From Chloroflexota bacterium (GTDB lineage: Bacteria; Chloroflexota; UBA5177; JANWHV01): a stretch of 24,097 bases of DNA. Made by a program: the position numbers and the translations under genes. Shown here one piece after another: positions 1-8,082 of this stretch. Below the pieces are notes generated by a model, which had not been told where the DNA came from, did no database searches, and was given only the letters and a program-made list of their open reading frames with translations. The stretch is from positions 1 to 24,097 of the forward strand of contig JAICHN010000020.1 in the NCBI GenBank assembly GCA_025924845.1. The letters are read 5' to 3'. Within the stretch, counting starts at the first letter, position 1. Each line of letters begins with the position of its first letter.

Positions 1-639
1 CAACGAGCTACTCGCGCTTACAGCGACAGCGCCATGGCCGGTCCGGCCCGCCTCACCGCCGATGCCGTGGCCGGGGGCACCAACCTGGCGAGCGCCTTGC
101 TGGGCAGTTCACCTGGTCGGGGCAGCGCCCTGGGCCGCTTCCTGCTCGTCGTGCTGATCGTTGCGTTCAGCGCCGGGGCGGTGCTCGCCCGTTGGCTTCC
201 GCCGCCCGCTCTGCTCACCTGGTCCACCCACTCTCGTCAACTCCTCGCCCTGATCCTGACCGGCGAGGCCGGGGCGGCGCTGCTGCTCCTCCTGGGCGGC
301 GTAGCGGGGGTCGTGCATCGCCTGCCGGGCCATCATCGGGGCTGGACCCACGCCCCGCCCGTGGCGCTGGCCCTGACCGCCGCGGCCCTGGTGGTGGGAC
401 CGGTGTTGGCGCCCTCGCTGCGTGGGGTGGGCGCCGCCTTCGCCGCCGGCTACCTCTCGCACCTATTGGCCGATGCGCTGACCATTCGCGGTATTCCGCT
501 CTGGTTTCCCGGGCAAACCCAACCCAGCCTCCACCTCTTGCCCGGCCCCTTACGCGTCCGTACGGGCGGAGCCGGGGAGCGGCTGTTCAATCTCATCTGG
601 CCGGTGATCATCACTGGTGTAGTGTTGCGCTGGGGATAG
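1..639 (+). CDS. Membrane metal-dependent hydrolase, YdjM/DUF457-like (5' partial)
   Basis: The frame is open to the first base of the window, so the gene probably starts upstream. The ATG at 34 is unlikely to be the real start, because the N-terminal part of this family, with its Asp/His metal ligands, would otherwise be missing. The visible part has several hydrophobic segments. It also has two family hallmarks: HRGWTH (about 334-351) and GYLSHLLADALT followed by RGIPLWFP (about 448-513). Members are small integral-membrane proteins annotated as inner-membrane metal-dependent hydrolases (LexA-regulated YdjM in E. coli); their substrate is unknown. The stop is 3 nt before the next gene, so the two are probably co-transcribed. 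The family call is good; the biological role is unknown. Confidence 0.75.
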   Translation, partial: QRATRAYSDSAMAGPARLTADAVAGGTNLASALLGSSPGRGSALGRFLLVVLIVAFSAGAVLARWLPPPALLTWSTHSRQLLALILTGEAGAALLLLLGGVAGVVHRLPGHHRGWTHAPPVALALTAAALVVGPVLAPSLRGVGAAFAAGYLSHLLADALTIRGIPLWFPGQTQPSLHLLPGPLRVRTGGAGERLFNLIWPVIITGVVLRWG

Positions 640-642
640 GAA

Positions 643-1590
643 ATGCTCAACCTGGACGATATCGTTGCCGCCCGAGCACGGATCGCAGGCTCGGCCATGC
701 GCACCCCGCTGGTGCGCTTGAACGTGGACGACACGCCGGCCGCGATCTACCTCAAGCTGGAGAATCTGCAACCAATCGGCTCGTTCAAGATTCGCGGTGC
801 GGGCAATGCCATGGCCTCGGCCGCGCCGGAGACCCTCGCCCAGGGTGTCTACACGGCCAGCGCCGGCAACATGGCCCAGGGCGTGGCCTGGAACGCGCGG
901 CGGCTCGGTATCCCCTGTACGGTGATCGTGCCGGACCACGCGCCGGAAACTAAGTTGGCGGCGATCACCCGCCTGGGCGCCAAAATTATCAAGCTCTCCT
1001 TCGATCAGTGGTGGCAGGTGCTGATCGATCACCGCTATCCGGGTCTGCCCGGCCTCTTCGTGCATCCGGTGAGCGACCCGGCCGTCATGGCGGGCAACGG
1101 CACGATCGGGCTGGAGATTCTGGAGGATCTACCGGAGGTTGATACGGTGCTCGTCCCCTTTGGGGGCGGTGGCCTGAGCTGTGGGATAGCGACCGCCGTG
1201 CGCGCGCTCAAGCCGGACACTCGGGTGTTCGCCTGCGAAGTCGCCACGGCGGCGCCGCTCGCCCCCTCGCTCGCCGCCGGCTCGCCCCAAACCGTCACCT
1301 ATACGCCAAGCTTCGTGGACGGTATCGGCAGCAAGAGCATCCTCCCGGAGATGTGGCCCCTGGCCGGCGAGTTGCTGGCCGGATCGCTGGTTAGTTCCCT
1401 CGAGGAGGTCGCCGCCGCCGTGCGGAACCTGGCCGAGCGCAACCGGGTGATCGCGGAAGGCGCCGGAGCAACCGGGGTCGCGGCGGCGCTGGCGGGCCGG
1501 GCAGGCGGAGGCAATGTGGTGTGCGTAGTATCGGGCGGCAACCTCAATTCGGCCGCGCTGGCGCGCATCCTGCAAGGGGAGATGCCGTAG
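643..1590 (+). CDS. Threonine/serine dehydratase, PLP-dependent
   Basis: This is a 315-residue fold-type II PLP enzyme. GSFKIRGA (residues 47-53) holds the Schiff-base lysine, Lys49. SAGNMAQG (73-80) is the substrate-loop motif. FGGGGL (173-178) is the glycine-rich phosphate-binding loop, and SGGN lies near the C-terminus. It should deaminate L-threonine and/or L-serine to 2-oxobutyrate or pyruvate in the cytoplasm. There is no C-terminal ACT regulatory domain, and the length fits the short TdcB/serine-racemase-like type rather than long biosynthetic IlvA. So allosteric isoleucine control is not expected. The start ATG lies 3 nt after the preceding stop, with a GGGGATAGGA ribosome-binding stretch overlapping that stop. 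Serine racemase activity cannot be excluded from sequence. Confidence 0.9.
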   Translation: MLNLDDIVAARARIAGSAMRTPLVRLNVDDTPAAIYLKLENLQPIGSFKIRGAGNAMASAAPETLAQGVYTASAGNMAQGVAWNARRLGIPCTVIVPDHAPETKLAAITRLGAKIIKLSFDQWWQVLIDHRYPGLPGLFVHPVSDPAVMAGNGTIGLEILEDLPEVDTVLVPFGGGGLSCGIATAVRALKPDTRVFACEVATAAPLAPSLAAGSPQTVTYTPSFVDGIGSKSILPEMWPLAGELLAGSLVSSLEEVAAAVRNLAERNRVIAEGAGATGVAAALAGRAGGGNVVCVVSGGNLNSAALARILQGEMP

Positions 1591-1716
1591 GGAAGTCCAC
1601 AAACCTTTGACCTAAGTCGCGGCGAGCGTTCCGGGCCTAGCTCAATAACCGCGATCTGTCGCCCCCTTTGGGGATATTCCTGGGTAGAGTATCGGTGGTA
1701 CGATGCCGACTATGTT

Positions 1717-1734
1717 GGATCACGTACATGATCC
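1717..1734. promoter_or_regulatory. Near-perfect 18-bp palindrome, possible operator
   Basis: GGATCACGTACATGATCC is palindromic except for one mismatched pair (C1723/A1728). It lies 27 nt before the ATG of the NERD fragment, a position where a repressor site or regulatory hairpin of the former gene could sit. No protein is assigned and the match may be chance. Confidence 0.25.
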
Positions 1735-1760
1735 GTGTGGACCTATCCTGGGGAGTAGTA

Positions 1761-1895
1761 ATGATCGTCAAGGAGCTGGATCCCCTTGCGTCGAATGATA
1801 CCTTTGCTCGGGCGGGCCGTGTCGCCGAAGAGCAAATGGCGCATTATCTGCGACGCGCCTTTGCGACTGACGAGGAAATCGCCGTTCACAGGTGA
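1761..1895 (+). pseudogene. NERD-domain protein, N-terminal fragment
   Basis: The ATG at 1761 has a good GGGGAG ribosome-binding site 5 nt upstream and encodes 44 residues before TGA. The peptide starts MIVKELDP and continues with AGRVAEEQMAHYLRRAF, which I recognise as the conserved N-terminus of NERD-domain (nuclease-related domain) proteins. The remainder of the domain, normally well over 100 further residues, is absent. Homology stops near position 1888, exactly where homology to a minus-strand Uma2 gene begins. So the gene was truncated by a deletion or recombination whose other end lay in the neighbouring convergent gene. NERD proteins are putative nucleases of poorly known role. The in-frame upstream ATG at 1728 is less likely as the start. 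The assignment is from memory of the family and was not searched. Confidence 0.6.
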
Positions 1896-2150
1896 CGAAG
1901 ACCTCGGGGTAGTAGCCTTTGGCCTCCGCGACACGCAACATCATATCGGCGGAATAGACGCTGCAACTTGTCCCCCGCAAACGTGCATGGAGTATGCCAA
2001 CCACATTCTGGGTAATGGTGACGTGGCGAGCCGTGGCGCCCGCCATCGCCGTTAAGTATACCCTTCGTCGTACTCGTGCTTGACTTCGGCCTGTTCTTCC
2101 GCCCCAAGATACTCCTCGAAGCTTAGCCTGTGGTCAGGCTGCATGCTCAT
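1888..2150 (-). pseudogene. Uma2-family (DUF820) endonuclease-like, frameshifted and truncated
   Basis: From the ATG at 2150 the minus strand reads MSMQPDHRLSFEEYLGAEEQ and then KHEYDEGYT before TAA at 2052-2054. The family normally continues with a tyrosine/leucine/methionine stretch. That continuation is present in a different frame from 2046 (MAGATARHVTITQNVV, then RLRGTSC, then YYPEVFVTC). A net one-base frameshift therefore lies near 2052-2058. Homology ends at about 1888, where the antisense of the NERD fragment begins, so roughly the C-terminal half is gone. Uma2 proteins are PD-(D/E)XK-fold predicted nucleases, often present in many copies in Chloroflexota, Cyanobacteria and Deinococci. 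Both defects indicate an inactive relic. Confidence 0.7.
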
Positions 2151-2266
2151 GCCAGGGCTCCTTCGGTTTCACCGGCCGGTATTCCGGGTCGCGAAGCGGT
2201 CTTCCACCCCGCATCTTACACCCTGGCCGGCCCGCGTGTACCGCCACGGTGTTTTTGCCCAGTCCC

Positions 2267-2282
2267 GTCTACTCCGGTAGAC
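2267..2282. other. Small hairpin with UNCG-type loop
   Basis: GTCTAC (2267-2272) pairs with GTAGAC (2277-2282) around the loop TCCG. The closing C-G pair makes this a cUNCGg-type stable tetraloop in RNA. It lies 38-53 nt before the start of the small acidic protein gene, so it could be in its 5' leader. Function unknown. Confidence 0.3.
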
Positions 2283-2319
2283 TACGGAAGATGTATCCCA
2301 GGGAAAGGCATGCACGGCC

Positions 2320-2733
2320 ATGGCAGTTATCGTTAAAGTAGCAGCGGAGACCACGCCGGAGCTTCAGGCGGCGATGGATGAGGAGATCGAGGCAGCGGGG
2401 ATCATCCGTGTGCTCAGCGCCGTCCCGCCGTTTTACCTGGTCGCTGACGAGGATGTGAAGGAGTTGGCGTCCATCGCCGGCGATTACCGCTGTAAGCCGC
2501 GGATCGCTCTGGCCGACGAGGAGGATGTGCCCAGCACCGACCAGAGTGAGGCGGATACGGAGGATCTGGTGGAGTTCATCCATCGCCTCGGCTACACCTT
2601 TAACTGGGACGACGACACCAGCCTATGGTGTGTCTCCGGGCTCCGCGACGGCTTTCCCGACGACTCCATCGACGAGTTGGCGGAGAACCGCCGCGTGGCG
2701 GCCATCGAGGCGATCCGTTACTTGGTTAGCTAA
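2320..2733 (+). CDS. Small acidic orphan protein
   Basis: This encodes 137 residues, strongly acidic (many Asp/Glu), with no signal peptide or membrane segment, so it is probably cytoplasmic. The N-terminal half looks like an alpha/beta unit (VIVKVAAETTPELQAAMDEE, then FYLVADEDVKELASI). The C-terminal half has LVEFIHRLGYTFNWDDD and a helical end. I do not recognise a family. The ATG at 2320 is the only sensible start in this frame; the nearest purine-rich stretch (GGGAAAGG, 2301-2308) is rather far upstream. Coding is supported by an uninterrupted frame with GC-rich third positions and a terminator-like hairpin 48 nt after the stop. It is divergent from the Uma2 relic and convergent with the next gene. 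Confidence 0.65.
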   Translation: MAVIVKVAAETTPELQAAMDEEIEAAGIIRVLSAVPPFYLVADEDVKELASIAGDYRCKPRIALADEEDVPSTDQSEADTEDLVEFIHRLGYTFNWDDDTSLWCVSGLRDGFPDDSIDELAENRRVAAIEAIRYLVS

Positions 2734-2780
2734 TCCCTTTGACCTTCAGCCGGCTTCGGTACCTCAACGCGGAAAATTGA

Positions 2781-2816
2781 ATGATGGTGCCGGATGCGGG
2801 CATCCAGCACCATCAT
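2781..2816. terminator. Bidirectional terminator-like hairpin
   Basis: A perfect 10-bp inverted repeat (ATGATGGTGC at 2781-2790, GCACCATCAT at 2807-2816) continues, after one mismatch, with an inner GGAT/ATCC stem. It sits between two convergent genes. The minus-strand flank just beyond it is T-rich (TCAATTTTCC), so it best fits a terminator for the minus-strand secreted-protein gene. The plus-strand flank has only a weak T run. Confidence 0.55.
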
Positions 2817-2868
2817 AATCGTTTCGCCCGTCATTGCCGGTTGTCTCTTGCCCCGGCTCCAGTGCCGA

Positions 2869-5094
2869 TCAGTAGCTGCTGTAGGAGTTGGTGTACTGAT
2901 AGCTCCAGTTGCTGCCGCCCAGCGTGCTGATACTGTTCATGTTGGAGACATAGCTCATCGTGGACATGCTGGAGGCGAACGAATAGCTCTCCTGTTGCTG
3001 TTGAATCCGTTGAAGTGCTTGCAGGCGCTTGTCCCCGCTCGTATAGTCGCTCATGTAGCCGGCGGAGCCCGGTTTCCCCGGCGCAGTCACGGACTGGCCG
3101 GCGCTGCTTCCATTCGCGTTGGTTGCCGCTGTATCCGCCGGCACGATTTGCTCGATAGCCCGAATGACGGCGCGGGCGGTGAGCGGCGTAGGGGGCGTGG
3201 TGCCCGCCGCGAGGGCCGCGCTGTTGAGTGAGTGCTCCAGCACCGGTAGGTTACCCGGCAGGCGCTCCAGGAGCGTATCTCCCCACATGCCCACCAGGTG
3301 CCCTTTGCCGACCGCGATCTGCCCGATCTCCACCCCGACCGATTTGCCGCCGGAGATGGGGAAGACGGCTACCCAGCGGTAGGTGCCGCCGCTCGCGCTC
3401 TCCTGCACGACCCGCAGTTTAGTGTGGATACCCGATTGGATTACGCTCTCCATTTGGCGGCCGAACTGCTGGGCGGCGCTGCTGCTTGCCTTGGCGGCGG
3501 GAAAGTCGAGACCAACCGCCAGCAGTACAGCCTGGTCGGCGGGACTGACGAACCAGGTGCCGCCCGTGGTGGTAAAGTTCGCGGCCCACCCTTTGGGATA
3601 GTCAAGGGAGAGCGCGCCCTGGTCGTAGCGGGAATAGTGGCGGGCCGCATCGATCGCCGCGTCGTCGTTCGGCGTGATCGAGTTTTCGATCCGTGTCAGC
3701 ATGCCGTCCATGGTCCCCTTGGCGTCCTGTTGGCCGAACCCGAAGGCCAGGAGGAGGCTAAAGTGGTCCAGTGAGGGCAGTACAAGGTTGGTGCTTGCCA
3801 ACGGACCCAACTTACCCGTCGCCGGGACCGCGCCGCTGAAGGTCGCCTTCCCACGAGTGCCGCTATAGTGCCAGGCCTTGTTCAGTTTGAGGCGCTTCTG
3901 AAGGGTGGCGCCGACCTGGTGGGCGATCGCCGATGCATCAACCGACGTGCCCAGGAACCGCTCACTGAGCAGCACCGTGGCGTCGCCCTTCGGATTGCTC
4001 AGCACCACCGTGCCGGCGGATGCGGCCATTCGCCATGAGGCCGGCATGAGTAGTTGGTAGCGACCATCCGGGGTGCTGGTGCGTACCCACCGCACGCCCC
4101 CAAAGCTTCCCGCCGGTGTAGCAACAGTCTGGGTTTCCAGCGGAGGCGCTATCGTGAAGGTGGCGCTCGCCGTGGCCGGCGTGCCGTCCGCGCCCTGTAC
4201 CTGCAAAAGATGGAGGCCGGCGGGCAGCGGCTGGGGGGGCCGATAAGTCACGCGGCCGGCCGCGTCGACCGTGCCGCCGACCAGCTGATGATCCAGCACG
4301 AGCTTGGCGCCCGGCGCGGCGCCGACCGAGAGCGCGATCGGCGCTGTCCGCAAGGTGGCCTTGTTCGCCGGTGAGAAGTCATGGGCCTTCGGCGCGGCGC
4401 CGACCCAGAGATGCCAGTGCATGATGCCGCTTCCCGGCACCTGCTTCAAGCCGAGCACGGACAGTCCCACCGGCAGGTTGACCGTGAAGCCGCCTTCCCC
4501 CGTGACCTTCCCGCTATCCCGTTCGCCCGCCGCGGTGACCACGATGATATGGGCGCTACCGCTTGGAATCTGATAATGGACAGTATAAGCGCCGGGAGTG
4601 GGCGCTTTGAAGGCGAAGATGTTGGCTATCTGGCTGACCGCCATGCCGTCGGCGTCGAGCGGCAGGTTGGGGACGCGGAACACCGTGACGGCGTAGTAGA
4701 TGGTTCGACCGCCGTAATCGTGGTCGGGATCGGGGATTGCCCTGAAGGCGGGCACGACTCCGGCCTGCAGATGACTGACGACGAAGATCCGATCCTCTTC
4801 ACTCCGTATCTGGGTAATATCGGTGCGGTCGTCGCCGAGCTGCATATAGATCGCATCGCTCGCATCGCTGCTCGCCATCTGTACATCGACCATATAGGTG
4901 TCGGTGGTGGGGGTAAACGTATCGCTGATGGTGTCGGTCGCGCCGGATGACGGATTGAAAGCGCGCTTGGCAAGCTGCCAGACGATCGGGTTCCCCGCGG
5001 CAAGCGCCGGGTGGGGCATGACGGAAGCGAAAGGGCGTCCAACCAGGACACCGCTGAGCATAGCGGCGCAGATGAGAAGCCGGAACCGAAACAT
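2869..5094 (-). CDS. Secreted protein with Ig-like and two PsbP-like regions
   Basis: 741 residues. The frame stays open to 5631, but the ATG at 5094 has an AGGAAGGAGA ribosome-binding site. It also begins a clear signal peptide (MFRFRLLICAAMLSGVLVG, cleavage likely near ALAAG, residue 33). Residues about 40-230 form an N-terminal beta-rich region. About 240-316 look like a bacterial Ig-like repeat ending ATFTIAPP. About 340-475 (start DGRYQLLMPASW) and 490-625 (start GALSLDYPKGW) resemble two PsbP/DUF1795-like domains, with the typical aromatic start and a volume-filling hydrophobic core. The tail after 680 is low-complexity and rich in Ser, Tyr, Met and Asn. I know no function. It is probably exported or surface-associated. 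The regulator gene lies 151 nt upstream. Confidence 0.75.
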   Translation of the reverse strand: MFRFRLLICAAMLSGVLVGRPFASVMPHPALAAGNPIVWQLAKRAFNPSSGATDTISDTFTPTTDTYMVDVQMASSDASDAIYMQLGDDRTDITQIRSEEDRIFVVSHLQAGVVPAFRAIPDPDHDYGGRTIYYAVTVFRVPNLPLDADGMAVSQIANIFAFKAPTPGAYTVHYQIPSGSAHIIVVTAAGERDSGKVTGEGGFTVNLPVGLSVLGLKQVPGSGIMHWHLWVGAAPKAHDFSPANKATLRTAPIALSVGAAPGAKLVLDHQLVGGTVDAAGRVTYRPPQPLPAGLHLLQVQGADGTPATASATFTIAPPLETQTVATPAGSFGGVRWVRTSTPDGRYQLLMPASWRMAASAGTVVLSNPKGDATVLLSERFLGTSVDASAIAHQVGATLQKRLKLNKAWHYSGTRGKATFSGAVPATGKLGPLASTNLVLPSLDHFSLLLAFGFGQQDAKGTMDGMLTRIENSITPNDDAAIDAARHYSRYDQGALSLDYPKGWAANFTTTGGTWFVSPADQAVLLAVGLDFPAAKASSSAAQQFGRQMESVIQSGIHTKLRVVQESASGGTYRWVAVFPISGGKSVGVEIGQIAVGKGHLVGMWGDTLLERLPGNLPVLEHSLNSAALAAGTTPPTPLTARAVIRAIEQIVPADTAATNANGSSAGQSVTAPGKPGSAGYMSDYTSGDKRLQALQRIQQQQESYSFASSMSTMSYVSNMNSISTLGGSNWSYQYTNSYSSY

Positions 5095-5245
5095 GGTGCG
5101 AGTCTCCTTCCTGTTCTTTCTGGTCTGATTTTGCCGTAAGGATAGCCGTACTCTAGCGTGTGCGCCCAGCCGTGAACATCGACAACCAGGGGCGCTACCT
5201 ATACAAGTGCTTAGACAAATGGATTGACATGTATTGGTCAGGCAT

Positions 5246-7936
5246 TCACACGCGGAGGGCACCGCTTTCCGCCAGGAGCTCCTCCATCGCCGGCACGGCG
5301 TGGGCCGCGCGGGCAGCGGCGAGATCCGCGGCGCCGAACCGCCCCGCCAGTACGGCGACGGCATGATCCCGCCTCGCCGCCAAGTGTGGGGGGACCGGCG
5401 CGGCACAGGCCGCGCGCAAGGCATCGGCGGCGGCGAGTAGACGCAGGGCGGGCTGCCCTTGTCCGTGTTCGAGGGCGACATGGGCCAGACCTTCCAGGCA
5501 GCGCGCCGCCGGGACTCGGATCTCGAAGCGTGAGCAGTGCTGAAGGCTCTCACGGTAGTACACCGCCGCGATACCGCTTCGACCCTGAGCGGCGGCCACC
5601 TCTCCCAGGATGCAAAGGGCGAGCGCCTCACCGTCTACATGCACCACCAGGCGCGAGAGGCGCAGTCCCTCCTCGGCGTATGCCTCGGCCCTGGCCAAAT
5701 CTCCATCGGCATAGGCAAGTTCACCGAGCCCAACGTAGGCGGCGGCGACGATATCGGCGACGTGATCGGGCGAGCCCTCCCGCATCAGCCGAATCACCGC
5801 TTCGTAGCCTTCGTGCGCTCGCTCGTGCTCACCGAGCCGGCACCATGCCTCCGCCTGATAGAAGCTGAGTCCCGCCTCGACCGCCTTGACACCGAGCAAC
5901 CGGCATGCCTTGAGGGCTTCCTCGCAGAGCGCGACCCCGCGCTCATAGGCTCCCATCGAGATGAAGACAGCAGCCAGGTTCATCCGGGCGATGCTGGCAT
6001 GATGTTGATCGCCCAGGTCGTCCAGTAGGGTTACACTCTCGCCGCAGAGGGCAGCGGCGCGCTCCAACTCGCCGAGATCCATCAGGCGCGCCCCCACATT
6101 GTTCAGTGAGAGCGCGACGGCCCGGCGATCGCCCAGCTCACGACGGGGATCCAGCGCCTCCTGCGACAACACAAGGCCGCGTCGCCGATCGCGATAGCAT
6201 ACGACCATGGCAATCGCATTCAAGGTCTCGGCTGCCGCGTGTCGGTTGCCCAGCGCTCTGTAGTGGCGCAGCGCTTCCTGGAGGAGCGCTTCCGCCCGTT
6301 CGTAGAAGCCGCGGCGGTAGCTGAGCCGCCCCGCGTTGTGGTAGGCGCCGGCCAGCAATTCCGACGGGACCCTGCTCTCGGGTTCAGCGGCGCGCGCCAG
6401 AAGTGCATCCACCGCGGCATGCCACTCACCCAGCGAAGGGTGTACTTCCCAGTACGGCGAGAGCGCCCCGGCCAGGCGCAGGCCGGATGCCATATGGCCG
6501 GATTCGGCGGCCCAGTGCAGCACGGCGCGGATATTCCCCTCGTCCCGCGCCAACCGCCCGAACCAGGCGGCCTGCGCGTCGCCGCCCAACTGGGCCGCGG
6601 CCCGCTCGGCCAGCCCCACCATGTAGTCCGCGTGCCGCTGGGCCAGGGCCGCAACGTCATCCTCGGCGCGGAGCCGTTCCAGGCCGTATTCGCGGATTGT
6701 CTCCAACATAGTGAAGAGCGGTTCGTCGTCCAGCAGGGCCGCCGTCTGCTGGATGAGGCAGTGGTCGAGCAGCGATGCCAGGCCGTCAAGAATGACCTCG
6801 GCGGGCAAGTCCGGCGACGCGCACACGGCCTCCGCCGCTTCCAGGGTGCAGCCGCCGACGAACATGCTCAATTGCCGGAAGAGGCGCTGCTCGGGCGGCG
6901 GGAGCAGATCATAGCTCCAGGCCACGACGGCGCGCATGGTGTGCTGCCGCGGCGGCAAGGAGCGCGATTCGCCGGCGGGCACGCCCATCCCTGCCTGTAA
7001 CCGCTTGAGCAGCGCCCTGGGGGGCAAGAGCTTGAGTCGCGCGGCGGCCAGTTCGATGGCCAGGGGCAAGCCGTCGATCCGGCGACAAATATCGCCAATG
7101 ACGGCGGTGACTTCCGCCGTTGGTTGCAGATCGGGCAGGACCAGCCGCGCCCGCTCGACGAAGAGGGCGACCGCCGCGTAGCTAAGCGGGTCGCCGGACC
7201 CGTGCCGGGGCGGTACGGCCAGCGGCGGCACGGGATATTCCTGCTCACCCGGGAGGCGCAGCGGGGCGCGGCTGGTGACCATGACGCGCAGTGAGGAGCA
7301 GCCGGCAAGGATTGCCTGGACGAGATCGGCCACGGCATCCCGCAAGTGCTCCGCATTGTCCAGGACCAACAACGTTCTGCCGTTCAACGCGGCGATAATC
7401 GCGGGGACCGTCGCGTCTCCATCGCTTTCGACCCCCAGGACGCGTGCCACGGTTTGCGGCACCATCGCCCCATTTTGCACGGTGTCCAGTGCAACAAACA
7501 CAGCCTGCGCCGCGTTCGCCGGTTGCGATGCTTGCCGTGCCAGGCGGGTCTTCCCCACGCCGCCCGGCCCGGTAAGGGTGAGTAGGCGCACATCCGCCCG
7601 GTCGAGCAGACCACGCAGGACGACCAACTCTCGGTCGCGGCCGATCAGGGCGCCGGCGGCGAGGGGCGGGGCACCCGGCGGGGTAGCGGGCTCCTCGGCC
7701 GGTTTGCCCCGTGCCGCTGCCTCAAAGGCGGCGCGCTGCTCGGCGGAGAGGCCCAGGGCGGCGACCAACCTATCCAGGGTGGCCCGCTGCGGTGTTTGGC
7801 GCAGGCCGCGCTCCAGCGCGCTGATCCCCTGCGCGGTGAGATTCGCCCGCTCGGCCAGGGCCTCTTGGGTCAACCTTGCCGCCTGCCGCTGTTGCCGAAG
7901 CAGCGCCCCGAAGGACGAGTTTGTTGCGTCAACCAT
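5246..7936 (-). CDS. XRE-type HTH / NB-ARC ATPase / TPR transcriptional regulator (STAND class)
   Basis: 896 residues. Residues about 8-65 form a Cro/C1-type helix-turn-helix (LTQEALAERANLTAQGISAL). A Pro/Ala-rich linker follows. About 98-330 is an NB-ARC-type ATPase: Walker A GPGGVGKT (123-130), Walker B TLLVLDNAEH (188-197), sensor TSR (221-223), then a winged-helix part. The C-terminal half (from about 540) is a long run of TPR-like helical repeats (for example RAEALLQEALRHYRALG). STAND regulators of this type use the repeats to bind a signal and nucleotide exchange to switch on DNA binding. This layout is common in Chloroflexota and Actinobacteria. The signal and targets are unknown. The downstream secreted-protein gene, same strand and 151 nt away, is a candidate target or operon partner. 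Confidence 0.88.
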   Translation of the reverse strand: MVDATNSSFGALLRQQRQAARLTQEALAERANLTAQGISALERGLRQTPQRATLDRLVAALGLSAEQRAAFEAAARGKPAEEPATPPGAPPLAAGALIGRDRELVVLRGLLDRADVRLLTLTGPGGVGKTRLARQASQPANAAQAVFVALDTVQNGAMVPQTVARVLGVESDGDATVPAIIAALNGRTLLVLDNAEHLRDAVADLVQAILAGCSSLRVMVTSRAPLRLPGEQEYPVPPLAVPPRHGSGDPLSYAAVALFVERARLVLPDLQPTAEVTAVIGDICRRIDGLPLAIELAAARLKLLPPRALLKRLQAGMGVPAGESRSLPPRQHTMRAVVAWSYDLLPPPEQRLFRQLSMFVGGCTLEAAEAVCASPDLPAEVILDGLASLLDHCLIQQTAALLDDEPLFTMLETIREYGLERLRAEDDVAALAQRHADYMVGLAERAAAQLGGDAQAAWFGRLARDEGNIRAVLHWAAESGHMASGLRLAGALSPYWEVHPSLGEWHAAVDALLARAAEPESRVPSELLAGAYHNAGRLSYRRGFYERAEALLQEALRHYRALGNRHAAAETLNAIAMVVCYRDRRRGLVLSQEALDPRRELGDRRAVALSLNNVGARLMDLGELERAAALCGESVTLLDDLGDQHHASIARMNLAAVFISMGAYERGVALCEEALKACRLLGVKAVEAGLSFYQAEAWCRLGEHERAHEGYEAVIRLMREGSPDHVADIVAAAYVGLGELAYADGDLARAEAYAEEGLRLSRLVVHVDGEALALCILGEVAAAQGRSGIAAVYYRESLQHCSRFEIRVPAARCLEGLAHVALEHGQGQPALRLLAAADALRAACAAPVPPHLAARRDHAVAVLAGRFGAADLAAARAAHAVPAMEELLAESGALRV

Positions 7937-7987
7937 GCGCCGTCACGTTGGCAGCGGCTCTCGATACCGGCTTCATCTAATACAGCT

Positions 7988-8058
7988 TGGCCTTCATACC
8001 TTGGCGACCGGTACCAGGGCACCCATCACCCAGAGGGTCCCCGATGCCCCTACAAGGG
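7988..8058. repeat. Dispersed repeat, copy 1
   Basis: TGGCCTTCATACCT (7988-8001) and TGCCCCTAC (8045-8053), followed by AAGGGG, recur in the same order and orientation at 19225-19266. The middle is diverged and longer here. On the minus strand it contains a CCCC-TTGTA-GGGG hairpin and lies 25 nt after the peptidase stop codon. It behaves like a REP-type intergenic element or terminator. Confidence 0.5.
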
Positions 8059-8082
8059 GGAGGAAACGTACGCCAAGTCGCA

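Larger units (their letters stand above)
1591..2319. other. Gene-poor stretch with two gene remnants
   Basis: These 729 nt contain no intact gene. They hold a short C4-TTT-G4 hairpin (1663-1673), a near-palindrome (1717-1734), the two pseudogene fragments described separately (1761-1895 plus, 1888-2150 minus), and a small hairpin (2267-2282) ahead of the next gene. It looks like a decayed region left by deletion of the 3' ends of two convergent genes. Confidence 0.6.

Noticed and set aside
5095..5631. N-terminal extension of the secreted protein frame
   Set aside because: It overlaps the regulator gene, is Arg/Ser/Pro-rich like an antisense reading, and a clear ribosome-binding site plus signal peptide start at 5094.
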